Shown here in pieces: positions 32,246 to 40,600 of a stretch of 46,049 nucleotides of DNA. The notes under the pieces were generated by a model that did not search any database, was not told where the DNA came from, and was given only the letters and a program-made list of their open reading frames with translations. A program made the translations under genes and the position numbers. Source of the DNA: Acidimicrobiia bacterium (lineage in GTDB: Bacteria > Actinomycetota > Acidimicrobiia > Spongiisociales > ZC4RG35); assembly GCA_025922945.1 (NCBI GenBank), contig JAICGW010000009.1, forward strand, positions 1 through 46,049, in the 5' to 3' direction. Position 1 is the first letter of the stretch, and the number at the start of each line of letters is the position of its first letter.

Positions 32246-33136
32246 TCAAATCAGGGACTGCAGTGCCGGCTCGAGGTCCGGCTGTTTGAACTCATAGCCG
32301 GAGGCATGCACAGCCGCCGGGATCATGTGGCGTGACTCGAGTAATTCTCCAGAGAAGCCGCCCAGCACCGCTCGGACCGCGAACGCCGGAGCCGGAAAAA
32401 ACCCGGGGCGATGGAGAACCCGAGCCAGGGTCTTCGCCCAATCGCTTTGGCGACGGGCATCGGGTGCGGAGAGGTTGAAAGGGCCGCTCAACTCGTTTTC
32501 GAGGGCATAAATCATGAAGGCGATGACGTCGTCGAGGTGGATCCAGGACCACCACTGACGACCGCCAGCAACTGGTCCGAGAATTCCCAAATTGCCCACA
32601 AGCAGGAGGCGCTTCCAAGCGGGACCATGGGGGCCGAGGACGATCCCGCCCCGTGTGCGGGAGACTTTCATCCCGAGCCGCTCCGCGCCCATGGCGGCTA
32701 CCTCCCAGTCGCGAATGATCGCCGGGATGAATCCCTCACCGGCCACAGCATCCTCGGTAAGAGTCTCGTCGCCCCGGTCGCCGTAGTAGCCGCTCGTGCT
32801 CATCGAGACCATCACTCGTGGTGGCGCCTCGAGCTCTGACATCCCCTCGACCAGGCGATTGGTGAGGCCCACCCGCGATTCGCGCAGGCGACGTTTCTTG
32901 GCCTCCGTCCACCGCCCGTTGGCAGGCTCGCCCGCAAGGTTGACGACCGCGTCGACTCCTTCCCAGGCCTCTCGTGGCGGGGGACCAGCGCGGGGATCCC
33001 ATTCCAGGCTTGCCGCCGACGTCGGCCGGCGACCGCCGGGGCGACTGAGGATCACCGGCGCATGGCCGTGATCCTGGAGCGACCTGACCAGGGCCGATCC
33101 GATGAACCCGGTTCCCCCGGTGACGAGAACCCTCAC
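32246..33136 (-). CDS. TIGR01777-type epimerase (NAD-dependent epimerase/DUF1731)
   Basis: 296 residues. MRVLVTGGTGFIGSALVRSL is the NAD(P)-binding motif. DAVVNLAGEPANGRWTEAKKRRLRESRVGLT and MVSMSTSGYYGDRGDETLTED are diagnostic of the YfcH/SulA-like TIGR01777 family, as are WWSWIHLDDVIAFMIYALE and the DUF1731 tail (HRPGFFPAPAFAVRAVLGGFSGELLESRHMIPA). The physiological reaction is unknown. Start ATG 33136; it is divergent from the MFS transporter. Confidence 0.93.
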   Translation of the reverse strand: MRVLVTGGTGFIGSALVRSLQDHGHAPVILSRPGGRRPTSAASLEWDPRAGPPPREAWEGVDAVVNLAGEPANGRWTEAKKRRLRESRVGLTNRLVEGMSELEAPPRVMVSMSTSGYYGDRGDETLTEDAVAGEGFIPAIIRDWEVAAMGAERLGMKVSRTRGGIVLGPHGPAWKRLLLVGNLGILGPVAGGRQWWSWIHLDDVIAFMIYALENELSGPFNLSAPDARRQSDWAKTLARVLHRPGFFPAPAFAVRAVLGGFSGELLESRHMIPAAVHASGYEFKQPDLEPALQSLI

Positions 33137-33143
33137 GGCCGAA

Positions 33144-33160
33144 TCATTCCTACGTAAAAA
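33144..33160. promoter_or_regulatory. Degenerate copy of the 6935 palindrome in a second divergent gap
   Basis: TCATTCCTACGTAAAAA matches TCATTCTTGCGTAAGAA (6934-6950) at 14 of 17 positions. It sits 8 bp upstream of the epimerase start and within the leader of the MFS gene. The inverted repeat is not preserved, so it may be only a chance resemblance or a half-conserved operator. Confidence 0.25.
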
Positions 33161-33215
33161 CCCCCGGCCAAATCATCCAATCTTGGAGGGCGCGATCCTA
33201 AGCAAGAATGGTCAG

Positions 33216-34367
33216 GTGCGAGCCAGGTTCGGATTCGGGGCGATCCTGGCCGTGGTCATGGGGGTGGCGACGTTCGCCCTCACGGTATTCGGCGTCCTCA
33301 CCAGTCAGCTCATAACTGAGTTCGGCATCGCCCGATGGCAGGTCGGGGCGTTGGTGACCGCATCATCCGCCGCCGGGGCGATCCTCTCCCCGACCATCGG
33401 TCGCCTCACCGACCGTTTCGGGGCTCGACGCTCGACGCTCGCCAATCTCGGCCTGGGCACACTCGCCCTCGCCGCCCTGGCCGTTGCTCCCACCTTTGCG
33501 CTCCTTGTCGTTGCCGCCCTCGTTACGGGAGTAGCCCAGGGCATGGCAAACCCCGCCACTAACAAACTGATCTCGCTTCACGTGCCCGCCGGGAGCCGCG
33601 GTCTTATCACCGGGATCAAGCAGTCGGGCGTCCAGGTGGGAACGGTGGTCGGGGGCTTGGCTCTTCCGCTCTTTGCCCTCGCCTGGGGTTGGCGATGGGC
33701 GGTGGCGATCTTTGCCGGCTTGGCCGCGATTGGGCTGCTCGCGGCATTCGTGATCGTCCCTCGTGATCCCGGGAGAGGGACGCACGAAGTCGTTGACCAG
33801 AGGGGGGTCCCGACCGGGATTATCCGCCTCGCCGCCTATGGCTTCTTGCTCGGGGCCGGCGGATCAGCCCTCTTCACCTACACCGCCCTCTACGGACAGG
33901 AGACCCTCGGCTACTCGCCCGCCGCCGCCGGAGCGGCCGTCGCCCTCATGGGCGTGGTCGGGGTGGTGTCGCGCATCGCCTGGAGCCACGCCGCCGAACG
34001 CGGGCATCGGTACAGAGGATCTCTGGTCTGGTTGGCGGCGCTCTCCGCCGTCGCTGCCTTGCTCATGGCGGCGTCAGTGGCTTTTCCCCCCCTGGTTTGG
34101 TTAGCGGCCGCGACCACCGGGCTCTCGGCCAGTGCTTGGAACTCCGTAGGAATGCTGGCGATCATCTTCATGGTCCCGGCCGCCACTGCCGGCCGGGCGT
34201 CGGGAGTGGTGCTTTTCGGGTTTCTGGCCGGCTTGGGGTTGGGGGCGCCGATCTTCGGATGGTCTGTCGACGCCCTCGGCACCTATCTGCCCGGTTGGTT
34301 GGCAGCGGCGGCGCTGTTCGCCATCGGCTGGTTCGTTGCGCTTTCGCTACCGCGCGCCAACACCTAG
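33216..34367 (+). CDS. MFS transporter
   Basis: About 383 residues with twelve hydrophobic segments, starting VVMGVATFALTVFGVLTSQLI. The loop after TM2 has the MFS signature-like GRLTDRFGARR, and GLITGIKQSGVQVGTVVGGLALPL resembles motif C of exporters and cyanate/oxalate-type permeases. The substrate is unknown. The tracked start at 33102 overlaps the divergent epimerase gene and adds a non-hydrophobic leader; I place the start at GTG 33216, six codons before the first helix. TTG 33183 is an alternative. The gene ends in a CTAG shared with the stop of the convergent LLM gene. Confidence 0.83.
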   Translation: MRARFGFGAILAVVMGVATFALTVFGVLTSQLITEFGIARWQVGALVTASSAAGAILSPTIGRLTDRFGARRSTLANLGLGTLALAALAVAPTFALLVVAALVTGVAQGMANPATNKLISLHVPAGSRGLITGIKQSGVQVGTVVGGLALPLFALAWGWRWAVAIFAGLAAIGLLAAFVIVPRDPGRGTHEVVDQRGVPTGIIRLAAYGFLLGAGGSALFTYTALYGQETLGYSPAAAGAAVALMGVVGVVSRIAWSHAAERGHRYRGSLVWLAALSAVAALLMAASVAFPPLVWLAAATTGLSASAWNSVGMLAIIFMVPAATAGRASGVVLFGFLAGLGLGAPIFGWSVDALGTYLPGWLAAAALFAIGWFVALSLPRANT

Positions 34368-35395
34368 CGCAGTGCCTGCCGCACCCGGGGTGCGACCTCC
34401 TTGCCGAAGAGCTCGATCGAGCTCAAGACCAGATCATGGGGCATGGTCCCGACACTGATGTGGAGCATGAAGCGAACGATGCCCAGCACCTTCGCCCAGC
34501 GAACGATTTTCTCGGCCACCGTCTCCGGGTCTCCAATCACCAGGGAACCGGCCGGACCCCGCATCCCTTCGAACTGAATGCGGGTCATCGGCGACCATCC
34601 ACGTTCCCGCCCTAGCTGCGTCATCACCCCGGCGTATGGGGGATAGAACTCCTCGGCAGCCTGTTCGCTGGTGGCAGCGACATAACCGTGGGCGTGAACG
34701 GCCAGTGGCACCGTCGCGGGATCAAAGCCGGCTTCGCTCAGTGCCCGGCGGTGTATGTCCCCGAGAACCGAAAAGCGGTCCGGGATCCCACCGATGATGG
34801 CCAGGGCCACGGGCAGGCCCCGGAGCCCGGCCCGCACCATCGATTCCGGGCTGCCACCGACTCCCACCCAGATCGGCAATGGGTCCTGCTGGGGACGGGG
34901 GTAGATGGCCTGATCGGTCAGGGGCGGCCGAAACTTTCCCGACCAGGTCACCCGCTCGTTGTCGCGTACGGCTATGAGTAAGTCGAGTTTCTCGGCAAAC
35001 AGCTCGTCGTAATCGGCCAGGTCGTAGCCGAACAAGGGAAAGGATTCGATGAAGGAACCACGCCCGACCAGCAACTCGGCCCTCCCCGCTGACAGGAGGT
35101 CGAGCGTGGCGAATTGCTGGAAGACCCGCACCGGATCGTCGGAGGAAAGAATGACGACCGCCGGAGCCAGCCGGATTCGCTCGGTTCGGGCGGCGATCGC
35201 GGCCAGCACCACCGCCGGGACCGAGGAGGCAAAGTCGGGTCGGTGGTGCTCGCCGACGCCAAAGACATCGAGTCCCACTGCTTCGCACAGCTCGGCTTCC
35301 GCGACGACCTGACGTAGTCGTTCCCCATGGCTGCGAACCTCTCCCGTAACCGGATCCGGCGTGGTCTCGGCAAATGTGGTGATCCCTAGTTCCAT
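34364..35395 (-). CDS. LLM class flavin-dependent oxidoreductase
   Basis: 343 residues from ATG 35395 (MELGITTFAETTPDPVTG), preferred over 35404 because the conserved strand starts there. Bacterial-luciferase-like motifs: EAVGLDVFGVGEHHRPDFASSVPAVVLAAIAARTERIRLAPAV, VRVFQQFATLDLLSAGRAELLVGRGSF and IWVGVGGSPESMVRAGLRGLP. The pattern resembles the Atu2307/SP_0267 subfamily of FMN-linked LLM proteins. The substrate is unknown. It is the second LLM family protein in the window, but it shares little with the first outside the fold. It is convergent with the MFS gene. Confidence 0.85.
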   Translation of the reverse strand: MELGITTFAETTPDPVTGEVRSHGERLRQVVAEAELCEAVGLDVFGVGEHHRPDFASSVPAVVLAAIAARTERIRLAPAVVILSSDDPVRVFQQFATLDLLSAGRAELLVGRGSFIESFPLFGYDLADYDELFAEKLDLLIAVRDNERVTWSGKFRPPLTDQAIYPRPQQDPLPIWVGVGGSPESMVRAGLRGLPVALAIIGGIPDRFSVLGDIHRRALSEAGFDPATVPLAVHAHGYVAATSEQAAEEFYPPYAGVMTQLGRERGWSPMTRIQFEGMRGPAGSLVIGDPETVAEKIVRWAKVLGIVRFMLHISVGTMPHDLVLSSIELFGKEVAPRVRQALR

Positions 35396-35467
35396 CCCCC
35401 ACACTTACCCGCAATATGGGACCGACACAAACTGCGGTCGACGTTCGTATGCGGACTGAGCGGGAAC

Positions 35468-35605
35468 CTAGTTGTAGAGGCCCCCGTCTGAATCAGAGCC
35501 CTGATTGCTTCCCGGATCTTCATCAGAGGGACCCGGATTGTCACCGCAAGCGCCCAACCCCACAACCAGCAAGAGAACCGTTATCCAATGCTTTGCCTTC
35601 TTCAC
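35468..35605 (-). CDS. Small lipoprotein (45 aa), absent from the ORF track
   Basis: A minus-strand reading frame from GTG 35605 encodes MKKAKHWITVLLLVVGLGAC, a textbook lipoprotein signal with lipobox LGAC and Cys20, and then a 25-residue acidic, disordered tail (GDNPGPSDEDPGSNQG...). GGAGG lies 7 bases upstream of the GTG, which makes translation likely. It is too short for the track. Small lipoproteins of this kind have no assigned function; it could be anchored at the outer face of the membrane. It lies between the LLM gene and the YHS gene, all on the minus strand. Confidence 0.7.
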   Translation of the reverse strand: MKKAKHWITVLLLVVGLGACGDNPGPSDEDPGSNQGSDSDGGLYN

Positions 35606-35679
35606 GAGCTCGCCTCCTCAATCGGCGATAGGTCTCCAACACCTCGTACCCCCGGTCCATACGGGGAAAACGGGTCGCC

Positions 35680-35829
35680 TCAGGCGATGAATTCCGCCGG
35701 GTTCTCCTGGAACGTACGAAGGCATCCCGCTGCACAGAAAAAGTAGGTCACGCCGTTGTATTCCGTCTTGAAACGGGCCGTCTCGACATCAACGGTCATC
35801 TCGCAAACCGGATCGATCGCTTCCTTCAT
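35680..35829 (-). CDS. YHS domain-containing small protein
   Basis: 49 residues: MKEAIDPVCEMTVDVETARFKTEYNGVTYFFCAAGCLRTFQENPAEFIA. The DPVCEM motif, the YFFCAAGC cysteine pair and the terminal FxxNPxxF define the YHS (TRASH-like) metal-binding domain, usually found in metal transport or as a stand-alone domain. The start is ATG 35829 with GGAGGT 6 bases upstream; the tracked 192-residue version starting at 36258 runs antisense to the next gene and is rejected. It probably binds a soft metal such as copper. No metal transporter gene is nearby. Confidence 0.82.
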   Translation of the reverse strand: MKEAIDPVCEMTVDVETARFKTEYNGVTYFFCAAGCLRTFQENPAEFIA

Positions 35830-35937
35830 CCGCTTACCTCCACTCGTATCTGTCGACAATCCTGTCCAGTATGGCAATCGCCCGGCCTTGGCGGTCGTCC
35901 GTTCGACAGCCGGGTCTGGAACGATGATGATGCGACG

Positions 35938-36330
35938 ATGAGTCGGTTCTTTCCTTACGACTTCGACCGGAGGTTCCGCCTGGTCTGGCGTTTGTTCGGA
36001 GTCGATCCCGAAGTCGATGGCGTCACCCTCACCGACGACGGCCGCCTCGGCGCCACCTTCGGACGCTTTCGGGTTGACACCCCATTGGCCAATATCGCCG
36101 ATGTCACCAACACCGGGCCTTATCGCTGGTGGAAGTCCGTCGGGCTCCGGGGATCGGGCGCCGACACCGGGATCACTTTCGGCACCACGAATCGAGTGGG
36201 TGCGTGCATCCTGTTCAAAGAGCCGATCCCTCAGGTCGTGCCGCCGAGACCCAGTCATGCCGGGCTCACGGTCACTGTCGCCGAACCTGACGCGTTGGTC
36301 AACGCGGTGAAGGGCACCAAAGATGCCTGA
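35938..36330 (+). CDS. Conserved hypothetical protein
   Basis: 130 residues with no signal peptide or membrane helix. It reads [66 protein letters not shown]... The TGPYRWWK...G-R-S-AD-G-TFGT pattern and the [13 protein letters not shown] ending recur in an actinobacterial family of unknown function that I recall from many genomes. The predicted fold is beta-rich and PH-like. The gene overlaps the xylose isomerase start by 8 bp, so both are probably translated from one mRNA. Confidence 0.75.
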   Translation: MSRFFPYDFDRRFRLVWRLFGVDPEVDGVTLTDDGRLGATFGRFRVDTPLANIADVTNTGPYRWWKSVGLRGSGADTGITFGTTNRVGACILFKEPIPQVVPPRPSHAGLTVTVAEPDALVNAVKGTKDA

Positions 36331-37642
36331 GTTCTTCGACGTCGGCGACGTTGGGTTTGGCGAGGATGGCGACCTCTCCTATCGGGTCTATGAACCGGAT
36401 CGCTTGGTGCTCGGCAAGCGGATGGAGGATCAACTGCGGATCGCCGTCTGCTACTGGCATTCGTTCAACTGGCCTGGAAGCGACGTCTTCGGCATGGGGA
36501 CCTTCGACCGGCCGTGGCTCGAGCCAACAGCAACCGATCCGATGGCCGCAGCCCGCCAAAAGATGGACGCCGCCTTCGAATTCTTCAGCAAACTCGGCGT
36601 TCCCTTCTTCTGCTTCCACGACGTGGACATCGCCCCGGCGGGAGCAACCTTTTCAGATTCGGCTCGGAACCTGGACGACATGGTCACCTACGCCGAGAAG
36701 AAAATGGCAGAGACGGGCAAGAGGGTCCTTTGGGGCACCGCCAACCTCTTCTCGCATCCCCGCTACGCCGCCGGCGCCGCCACCAATCCCGACCCCGACG
36801 TCTTCGCCTACGCCGCCGCTCAGGTGAAACACGCCCTAGAGGCGACCCATCGCCTCGGCGGCGCCAACTATGTCCTCTGGGGGGGCCGCGAGGGTTACGA
36901 GACCCTGCTCAACACCGACCTTCGACGCGAGGCACAGCAGCTGGCCCGGTTCCTTCACCTGGTGGCCGAGCACAAGCACAAGATCGGCTTCGAGGGCACG
37001 CTCCTCATTGAGCCCAAGCCCGCCGAACCGACCAAGCATCAGTACGACTACGACTGCCAGTCCGTCCACGGATTCCTCGAGCGGTTCGACCTGGTCGACG
37101 AGTACCGGGTCAACATCGAAGCCAATCACGCCACCCTGGCGGGCCACAGCTTCCACCACGAAGTGGCCTATTCGGTGTCGAACGGCATCTTCGGCTCGAT
37201 CGATGCCAACCGGGGCGATTATCAGAACGGATGGGACACCGATCAGTTCCCCAATTCCGTCGACGAGCTCTGCCTGGTTCTCTACGAGATACTCCGCGGG
37301 GGCGGGTTCACAACCGGCGGGTTTAACTTCGACACCAAGTTGCGCCGGCAATCGCTGGACCGCAATGATCTCTTTCACGGCCATGTCGGTGGAATCGACA
37401 CGCTGGCGCGGGCTTTGCTGGTGGCAGCGGAGCTTGTCGAACGTGAGACCATCGCCGTTCCCCTCAACCGGCGTTATGCCGGCTGGGAGAACGGGGTCGG
37501 TGCCGGCATCCTCTCGGGCGCGGAGACCCTCGACTCACTCGAGGCGCGGGTCATGGCAGGTGAGATCGATCCGCGCCCGGTCTCGGGCCGTCAGGAGCTA
37601 CTGGAGAACCGGGTCAACCGGGTCATTTGGTCGAGTCGCTGA
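36323..37642 (+). CDS. xylA: Xylose isomerase
   Basis: 439 residues, the class II length. Conserved elements: [31 protein letters not shown] with the catalytic His, [37 protein letters not shown] with metal-ligand Glu, [28 protein letters not shown] and [13 protein letters not shown]. It interconverts D-xylose and D-xylulose using divalent metal in the cytoplasm. No xylulokinase gene is in the window. The mutarotase-like gene follows with a 16-bp overlap, and a CUT2-type sugar ABC operon converges from the other side, so the region is a pentose uptake and catabolism locus. Confidence 0.95.
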   Translation: MPEFFDVGDVGFGEDGDLSYRVYEPDRLVLGKRMEDQLRIAVCYWHSFNWPGSDVFGMGTFDRPWLEPTATDPMAAARQKMDAAFEFFSKLGVPFFCFHDVDIAPAGATFSDSARNLDDMVTYAEKKMAETGKRVLWGTANLFSHPRYAAGAATNPDPDVFAYAAAQVKHALEATHRLGGANYVLWGGREGYETLLNTDLRREAQQLARFLHLVAEHKHKIGFEGTLLIEPKPAEPTKHQYDYDCQSVHGFLERFDLVDEYRVNIEANHATLAGHSFHHEVAYSVSNGIFGSIDANRGDYQNGWDTDQFPNSVDELCLVLYEILRGGGFTTGGFNFDTKLRRQSLDRNDLFHGHVGGIDTLARALLVAAELVERETIAVPLNRRYAGWENGVGAGILSGAETLDSLEARVMAGEIDPRPVSGRQELLENRVNRVIWSSR

Positions 37643-38418
37643 CCCTGGGGCCGTACCGGTTGGCGGCTGCGACCGAGTTCGGCCCCCGAGTCACCAGCCT
37701 GCGCCGGCATGATTCGCCCGATTTCTTCGTTCGCCTCGACCCCGCGGTGGCGCTGAGACAACCTGATGGACAGGTCTATCGGCTGCGGGGTGGTCATCGC
37801 CTCTGGGTGGGTCCGGAGATCCCCGAAGTGACCTACTCCCCCGACGACCACGGATGCGAGGTCGTTGCCACCGGGGACTCAGTGAGGATCTCAGCGCCAG
37901 CGGACGGTGCCGGCCTTGAGAAATCGATAAACCTGAGGCTCGACGAGGAGCGGCTGGCGGTCGACCATCGGCTGACGAATGCAGGGCACACGTCGATCGA
38001 GGTCGCCCCATGGGCCATAACCCAGCTCCCCCTCGGGGGAATCGCGACCTTGCCCTTGGAACAATCGGAATCGGGATTGCAGGCGGATCGCAGCCTGGTC
38101 TTGTGGCCTTACAGCCGACCCGATGACGCCCGAATCAAGTTTGGTGCCGACAGCGTCGAGATTCGGGGAGAGGCGGGGTCAGAGTTGAAACTCGGGTCCG
38201 GCCCGAGAGCCGGTTGGCTTCAATATCAGATGGAGGGATGGCTCTTCCGCAAGCGAGCAACTCGAACACCGGATGGGGCCATTCCCGACCGGGGAGCCAC
38301 CTGCCAGGTCTACGTCAAAGACGCGTTTGTCGAATTGGAAACCCTCGGGCCGCTCACCCTCCTCGAGCCGGGGGCTTACGTCGAACACCATGAGGTCTGG
38401 GAGATCCTTCCCGCCTAA
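37627..38418 (+). CDS. Aldose 1-epimerase-like (mutarotase fold) protein
   Basis: 263 residues, beta-sandwich throughout. [28 protein letters not shown] matches the opening of galactose-mutarotase-type folds; [22 protein letters not shown] and [17 protein letters not shown] resemble DUF4380-type relatives. It lacks an obvious His/Glu pair of classical aldose 1-epimerases, so activity is uncertain. Interconversion of sugar anomers before xylose isomerase would make sense. The TTG start at 37627 overlaps the xylA end by 16 bp, with no other early start in frame; translation is probably coupled. Its stop lies 9 bp from the convergent ATPase stop. Confidence 0.75.
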   Translation: MVESLTLGPYRLAAATEFGPRVTSLRRHDSPDFFVRLDPAVALRQPDGQVYRLRGGHRLWVGPEIPEVTYSPDDHGCEVVATGDSVRISAPADGAGLEKSINLRLDEERLAVDHRLTNAGHTSIEVAPWAITQLPLGGIATLPLEQSESGLQADRSLVLWPYSRPDDARIKFGADSVEIRGEAGSELKLGSGPRAGWLQYQMEGWLFRKRATRTPDGAIPDRGATCQVYVKDAFVELETLGPLTLLEPGAYVEHHEVWEILPA

Positions 38419-38427
38419 GGAAGGTAC

Positions 38428-39210
38428 CTAGGTGTGGAGCTCCTCTAGCTCTGACTTGCTGATTTGGCCGGGGAGCTTGCCCATGATGATCATTCCCAGA
38501 ACATCGTCTTTGGTGACTTCTTCCTTGTTCACCGTTCCCACGAGCTTTCCGGTCAGCATGACGCTGATCCGATCGGAGAGATCAAAAACATCGTGGATGT
38601 CATGGCTGATCAAGAAGATCCCCAGGCCTTCTTCCTTGAGCTGGCGGATGAGACCGCCGACCTGAGCGGTTTCTGCTGGACCCAGTGCCGCGGTGGGCTC
38701 GTCCATGATCAGGATGCGGGCGTTGAAGTGGACTGCCCGGCCGATGGCCACCGACTGCCGTTGACCGCCCGAGAGCGATCTCACCGCCGCCTTGAAGTTT
38801 CGAAACTTGGGATTCAGTCGAGCCATCACCTTGCGCGTGGCGGCCTCCATGGCCGAATCGTCAAGTGACCCAAATCGTGTTCTCAGCTCCCGCCCCAGGA
38901 AGACATTGCCGGGAGCATCGATGTTGTCCGCCAAGGCAAGCGTCTGGTAGATCGTCTCGATACCCAAGCGCTTGGCATCGATTGGAGAGGTAATCGTGAC
39001 CGGGTTGCCATCGACGAATATCTCTCCCGAGTCGGCCGGGTGGGCACCCGAGAGAGTTTTGATCAGGGTCGACTTGCCGGCACCGTTGCCGCCCACGAGC
39101 GCCACGACCTCACCGGGGAAGAGATCGACTGTCACCCCATCGACGGCATGGACACCACCAAAGGCAACTCGGATGTCTCTCAACTCCACGAGCGGTGTCC
39201 GCTCGGTCAT
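38428..39210 (-). CDS. Sugar ABC transporter ATP-binding protein (CUT2/RbsA-like, single domain)
   Basis: 260 residues with one nucleotide-binding domain: Walker [13 protein letters not shown] loop [14 protein letters not shown] signature [15 protein letters not shown], Walker [13 protein letters not shown] and switch His in [12 protein letters not shown]2 ATPases such as XylG and RbsA normally carry two such domains in about 500 residues, whereas this single-domain form resembles FrcA-type systems and should act as a homodimer. It is the last gene of the transporter operon and overlaps the permease stop by 4 bp (ATGA). Confidence 0.93.
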   Translation of the reverse strand: MTERTPLVELRDIRVAFGGVHAVDGVTVDLFPGEVVALVGGNGAGKSTLIKTLSGAHPADSGEIFVDGNPVTITSPIDAKRLGIETIYQTLALADNIDAPGNVFLGRELRTRFGSLDDSAMEAATRKVMARLNPKFRNFKAAVRSLSGGQRQSVAIGRAVHFNARILIMDEPTAALGPAETAQVGGLIRQLKEEGLGIFLISHDIHDVFDLSDRISVMLTGKLVGTVNKEEVTKDDVLGMIIMGKLPGQISKSELEELHT

Positions 39211-40514
39211 CGGGTCACCCTTCTCCGATAGAAGGTATCGATCCCTACCGCGATCACCAGGACCACTCCCACCACGATGTCCTGGAGCGGAGCGTCGACA
39301 CCCATCAGCACCATGCCCGACTGCAGGGATTGCATCACCAATGCCCCGAGAACAGCTCCGGAGATCGTCCCGATCCCGCCCGCCAGCGAAGTTCCCCCAA
39401 TGACGGCGGCGGCAATCACGTAGAGCTCGGTGAGCGTCCCCAGGCCACTAGTGGCAGCGTTCAAACGGGCGGTTTGCACGGCGGCCCCGATTGCCACTAG
39501 CACTCCCATGAGGACGTAGGTCTTGAGGACCGTCCACCGGGTCTTGATCCCGCCCAGCTCGGCCGCCTCCGGGTTGCCACCGATAGCGAATACGTAACGA
39601 CCGAATCTTCGTTGTGTGGCGATGACCGTCATCACCAACGCCACTCCGATCGCGATCAGGACCGGGTTGGCAATGCCGAGGGCGATACCACCGGGAGGAA
39701 CCGCGATCCCCCTTTCCGCCGCGTACTGCTCGGCGAGCGCCGGGGGCATCGGATAACTGTTGATGACTGCGACTGCGCCTAAAACCAATAGAGAGCCGAC
39801 CACGGCCAGGGTGACCTCCGCCCACACCGGACGAAGACGAAAACCAAACTTTCGTCTTTGCCGGCGGCCGCTCAGCAGGAAAAAGATGATTCCCAGGCAG
39901 GCGACAACCCCCACTGCCCAGCTCGCCGGTCCACCGATTCTCCCCCTCGACCCGCCGCCCAGAAGCTGGAAATTCGAGTCCATCGGCGCAATCGTTCGAC
40001 CGCTCGCCAGGGCCCAGGCCACCCCCCGCCATACCAGGAGGCCGCCCAGGGTGACGATGAAGGAAGGCACTCCCACGTAGGAGATGATGAAGCCCTGGAA
40101 GCCACCGATCAGGGCACCGAGGATCAAACCCGCCACCAGGGTGATGATCCACGTGGCCCAATGGTCAAAACCGATCAGGCCGGGGAGGATCTCGGCCTGC
40201 AGGAGACCCATAGCCATCCCCAGCGTGGCGAGCACCGATCCCACCGATAGGTCGATGTTGCGGGAGACGATGATCAGCACCATCCCCGTGGCCATGATGG
40301 CGACGGCGGCGGTCTGGACCGACAGGTTCCACAAGTTGCGGGCGCTGAGGAACGTTCCTCCGGAAAGAATGTGGAATCCGATCCAGATCACGATCAAGGC
40401 CGCAATCATCCCGAGCAGGCGGGTGTCGATCTCGAGAGCGCCCAAAACGGAGCCGATGGAGCGCTTCGGCGGCGTGGTTGTTTGTTCTGGAGAACTGACG
40501 ACGACGTCAGTCAT
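39207..40514 (-). CDS. Sugar ABC transporter permease (XylH/RbsC-like)
   Basis: 435 residues with at least ten hydrophobic segments, longer than RbsC because of the XylH-type insertion. Motifs include [45 protein letters not shown] and [17 protein letters not shown], typical of CUT2 sugar permeases and most similar in layout to XylH. A basic segment ([21 protein letters not shown]) forms a long loop. It forms the membrane channel for a monosaccharide, most likely D-xylose given the nearby xylA. Start ATG 40514; a strong RNA hairpin lies upstream, between it and the binding-protein gene. Confidence 0.92.
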   Translation of the reverse strand: MTDVVVSSPEQTTTPPKRSIGSVLGALEIDTRLLGMIAALIVIWIGFHILSGGTFLSARNLWNLSVQTAAVAIMATGMVLIIVSRNIDLSVGSVLATLGMAMGLLQAEILPGLIGFDHWATWIITLVAGLILGALIGGFQGFIISYVGVPSFIVTLGGLLVWRGVAWALASGRTIAPMDSNFQLLGGGSRGRIGGPASWAVGVVACLGIIFFLLSGRRQRRKFGFRLRPVWAEVTLAVVGSLLVLGAVAVINSYPMPPALAEQYAAERGIAVPPGGIALGIANPVLIAIGVALVMTVIATQRRFGRYVFAIGGNPEAAELGGIKTRWTVLKTYVLMGVLVAIGAAVQTARLNAATSGLGTLTELYVIAAAVIGGTSLAGGIGTISGAVLGALVMQSLQSGMVLMGVDAPLQDIVVGVVLVIAVGIDTFYRRRVTR

Positions 40515-40544
40515 CGAAGAATCACCTCCCGCTAAAGACTAAGC

Positions 40545-40572
40545 GCCGCGCCCACCCGAAGGTGAGCGCGGC
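40545..40572 (-). terminator. C(UUCG)G hairpin between binding-protein and permease genes
   Basis: In the minus-strand transcript GCCGCGCUCACC-UUCG-GGUGGGCGCGGC forms a 12-bp stem (one G-U pair) closed by the extra-stable C(UUCG)G tetraloop. It sits 28 bp after the binding-protein stop and 30 bp before the permease start. This is where transporter operons often place a hairpin for partial termination or mRNA 3' stabilisation, raising binding protein over permease. Confidence 0.7.
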
Positions 40573-40600
40573 ACTTGAGTATCTAGGTTGGTTCTACTGC

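Noticed and set aside
35830-36258. 192-aa version of the YHS gene
   Set aside because: The extension is antisense to the conserved hypothetical gene, and the short form has its own GGAGGT and a complete domain.
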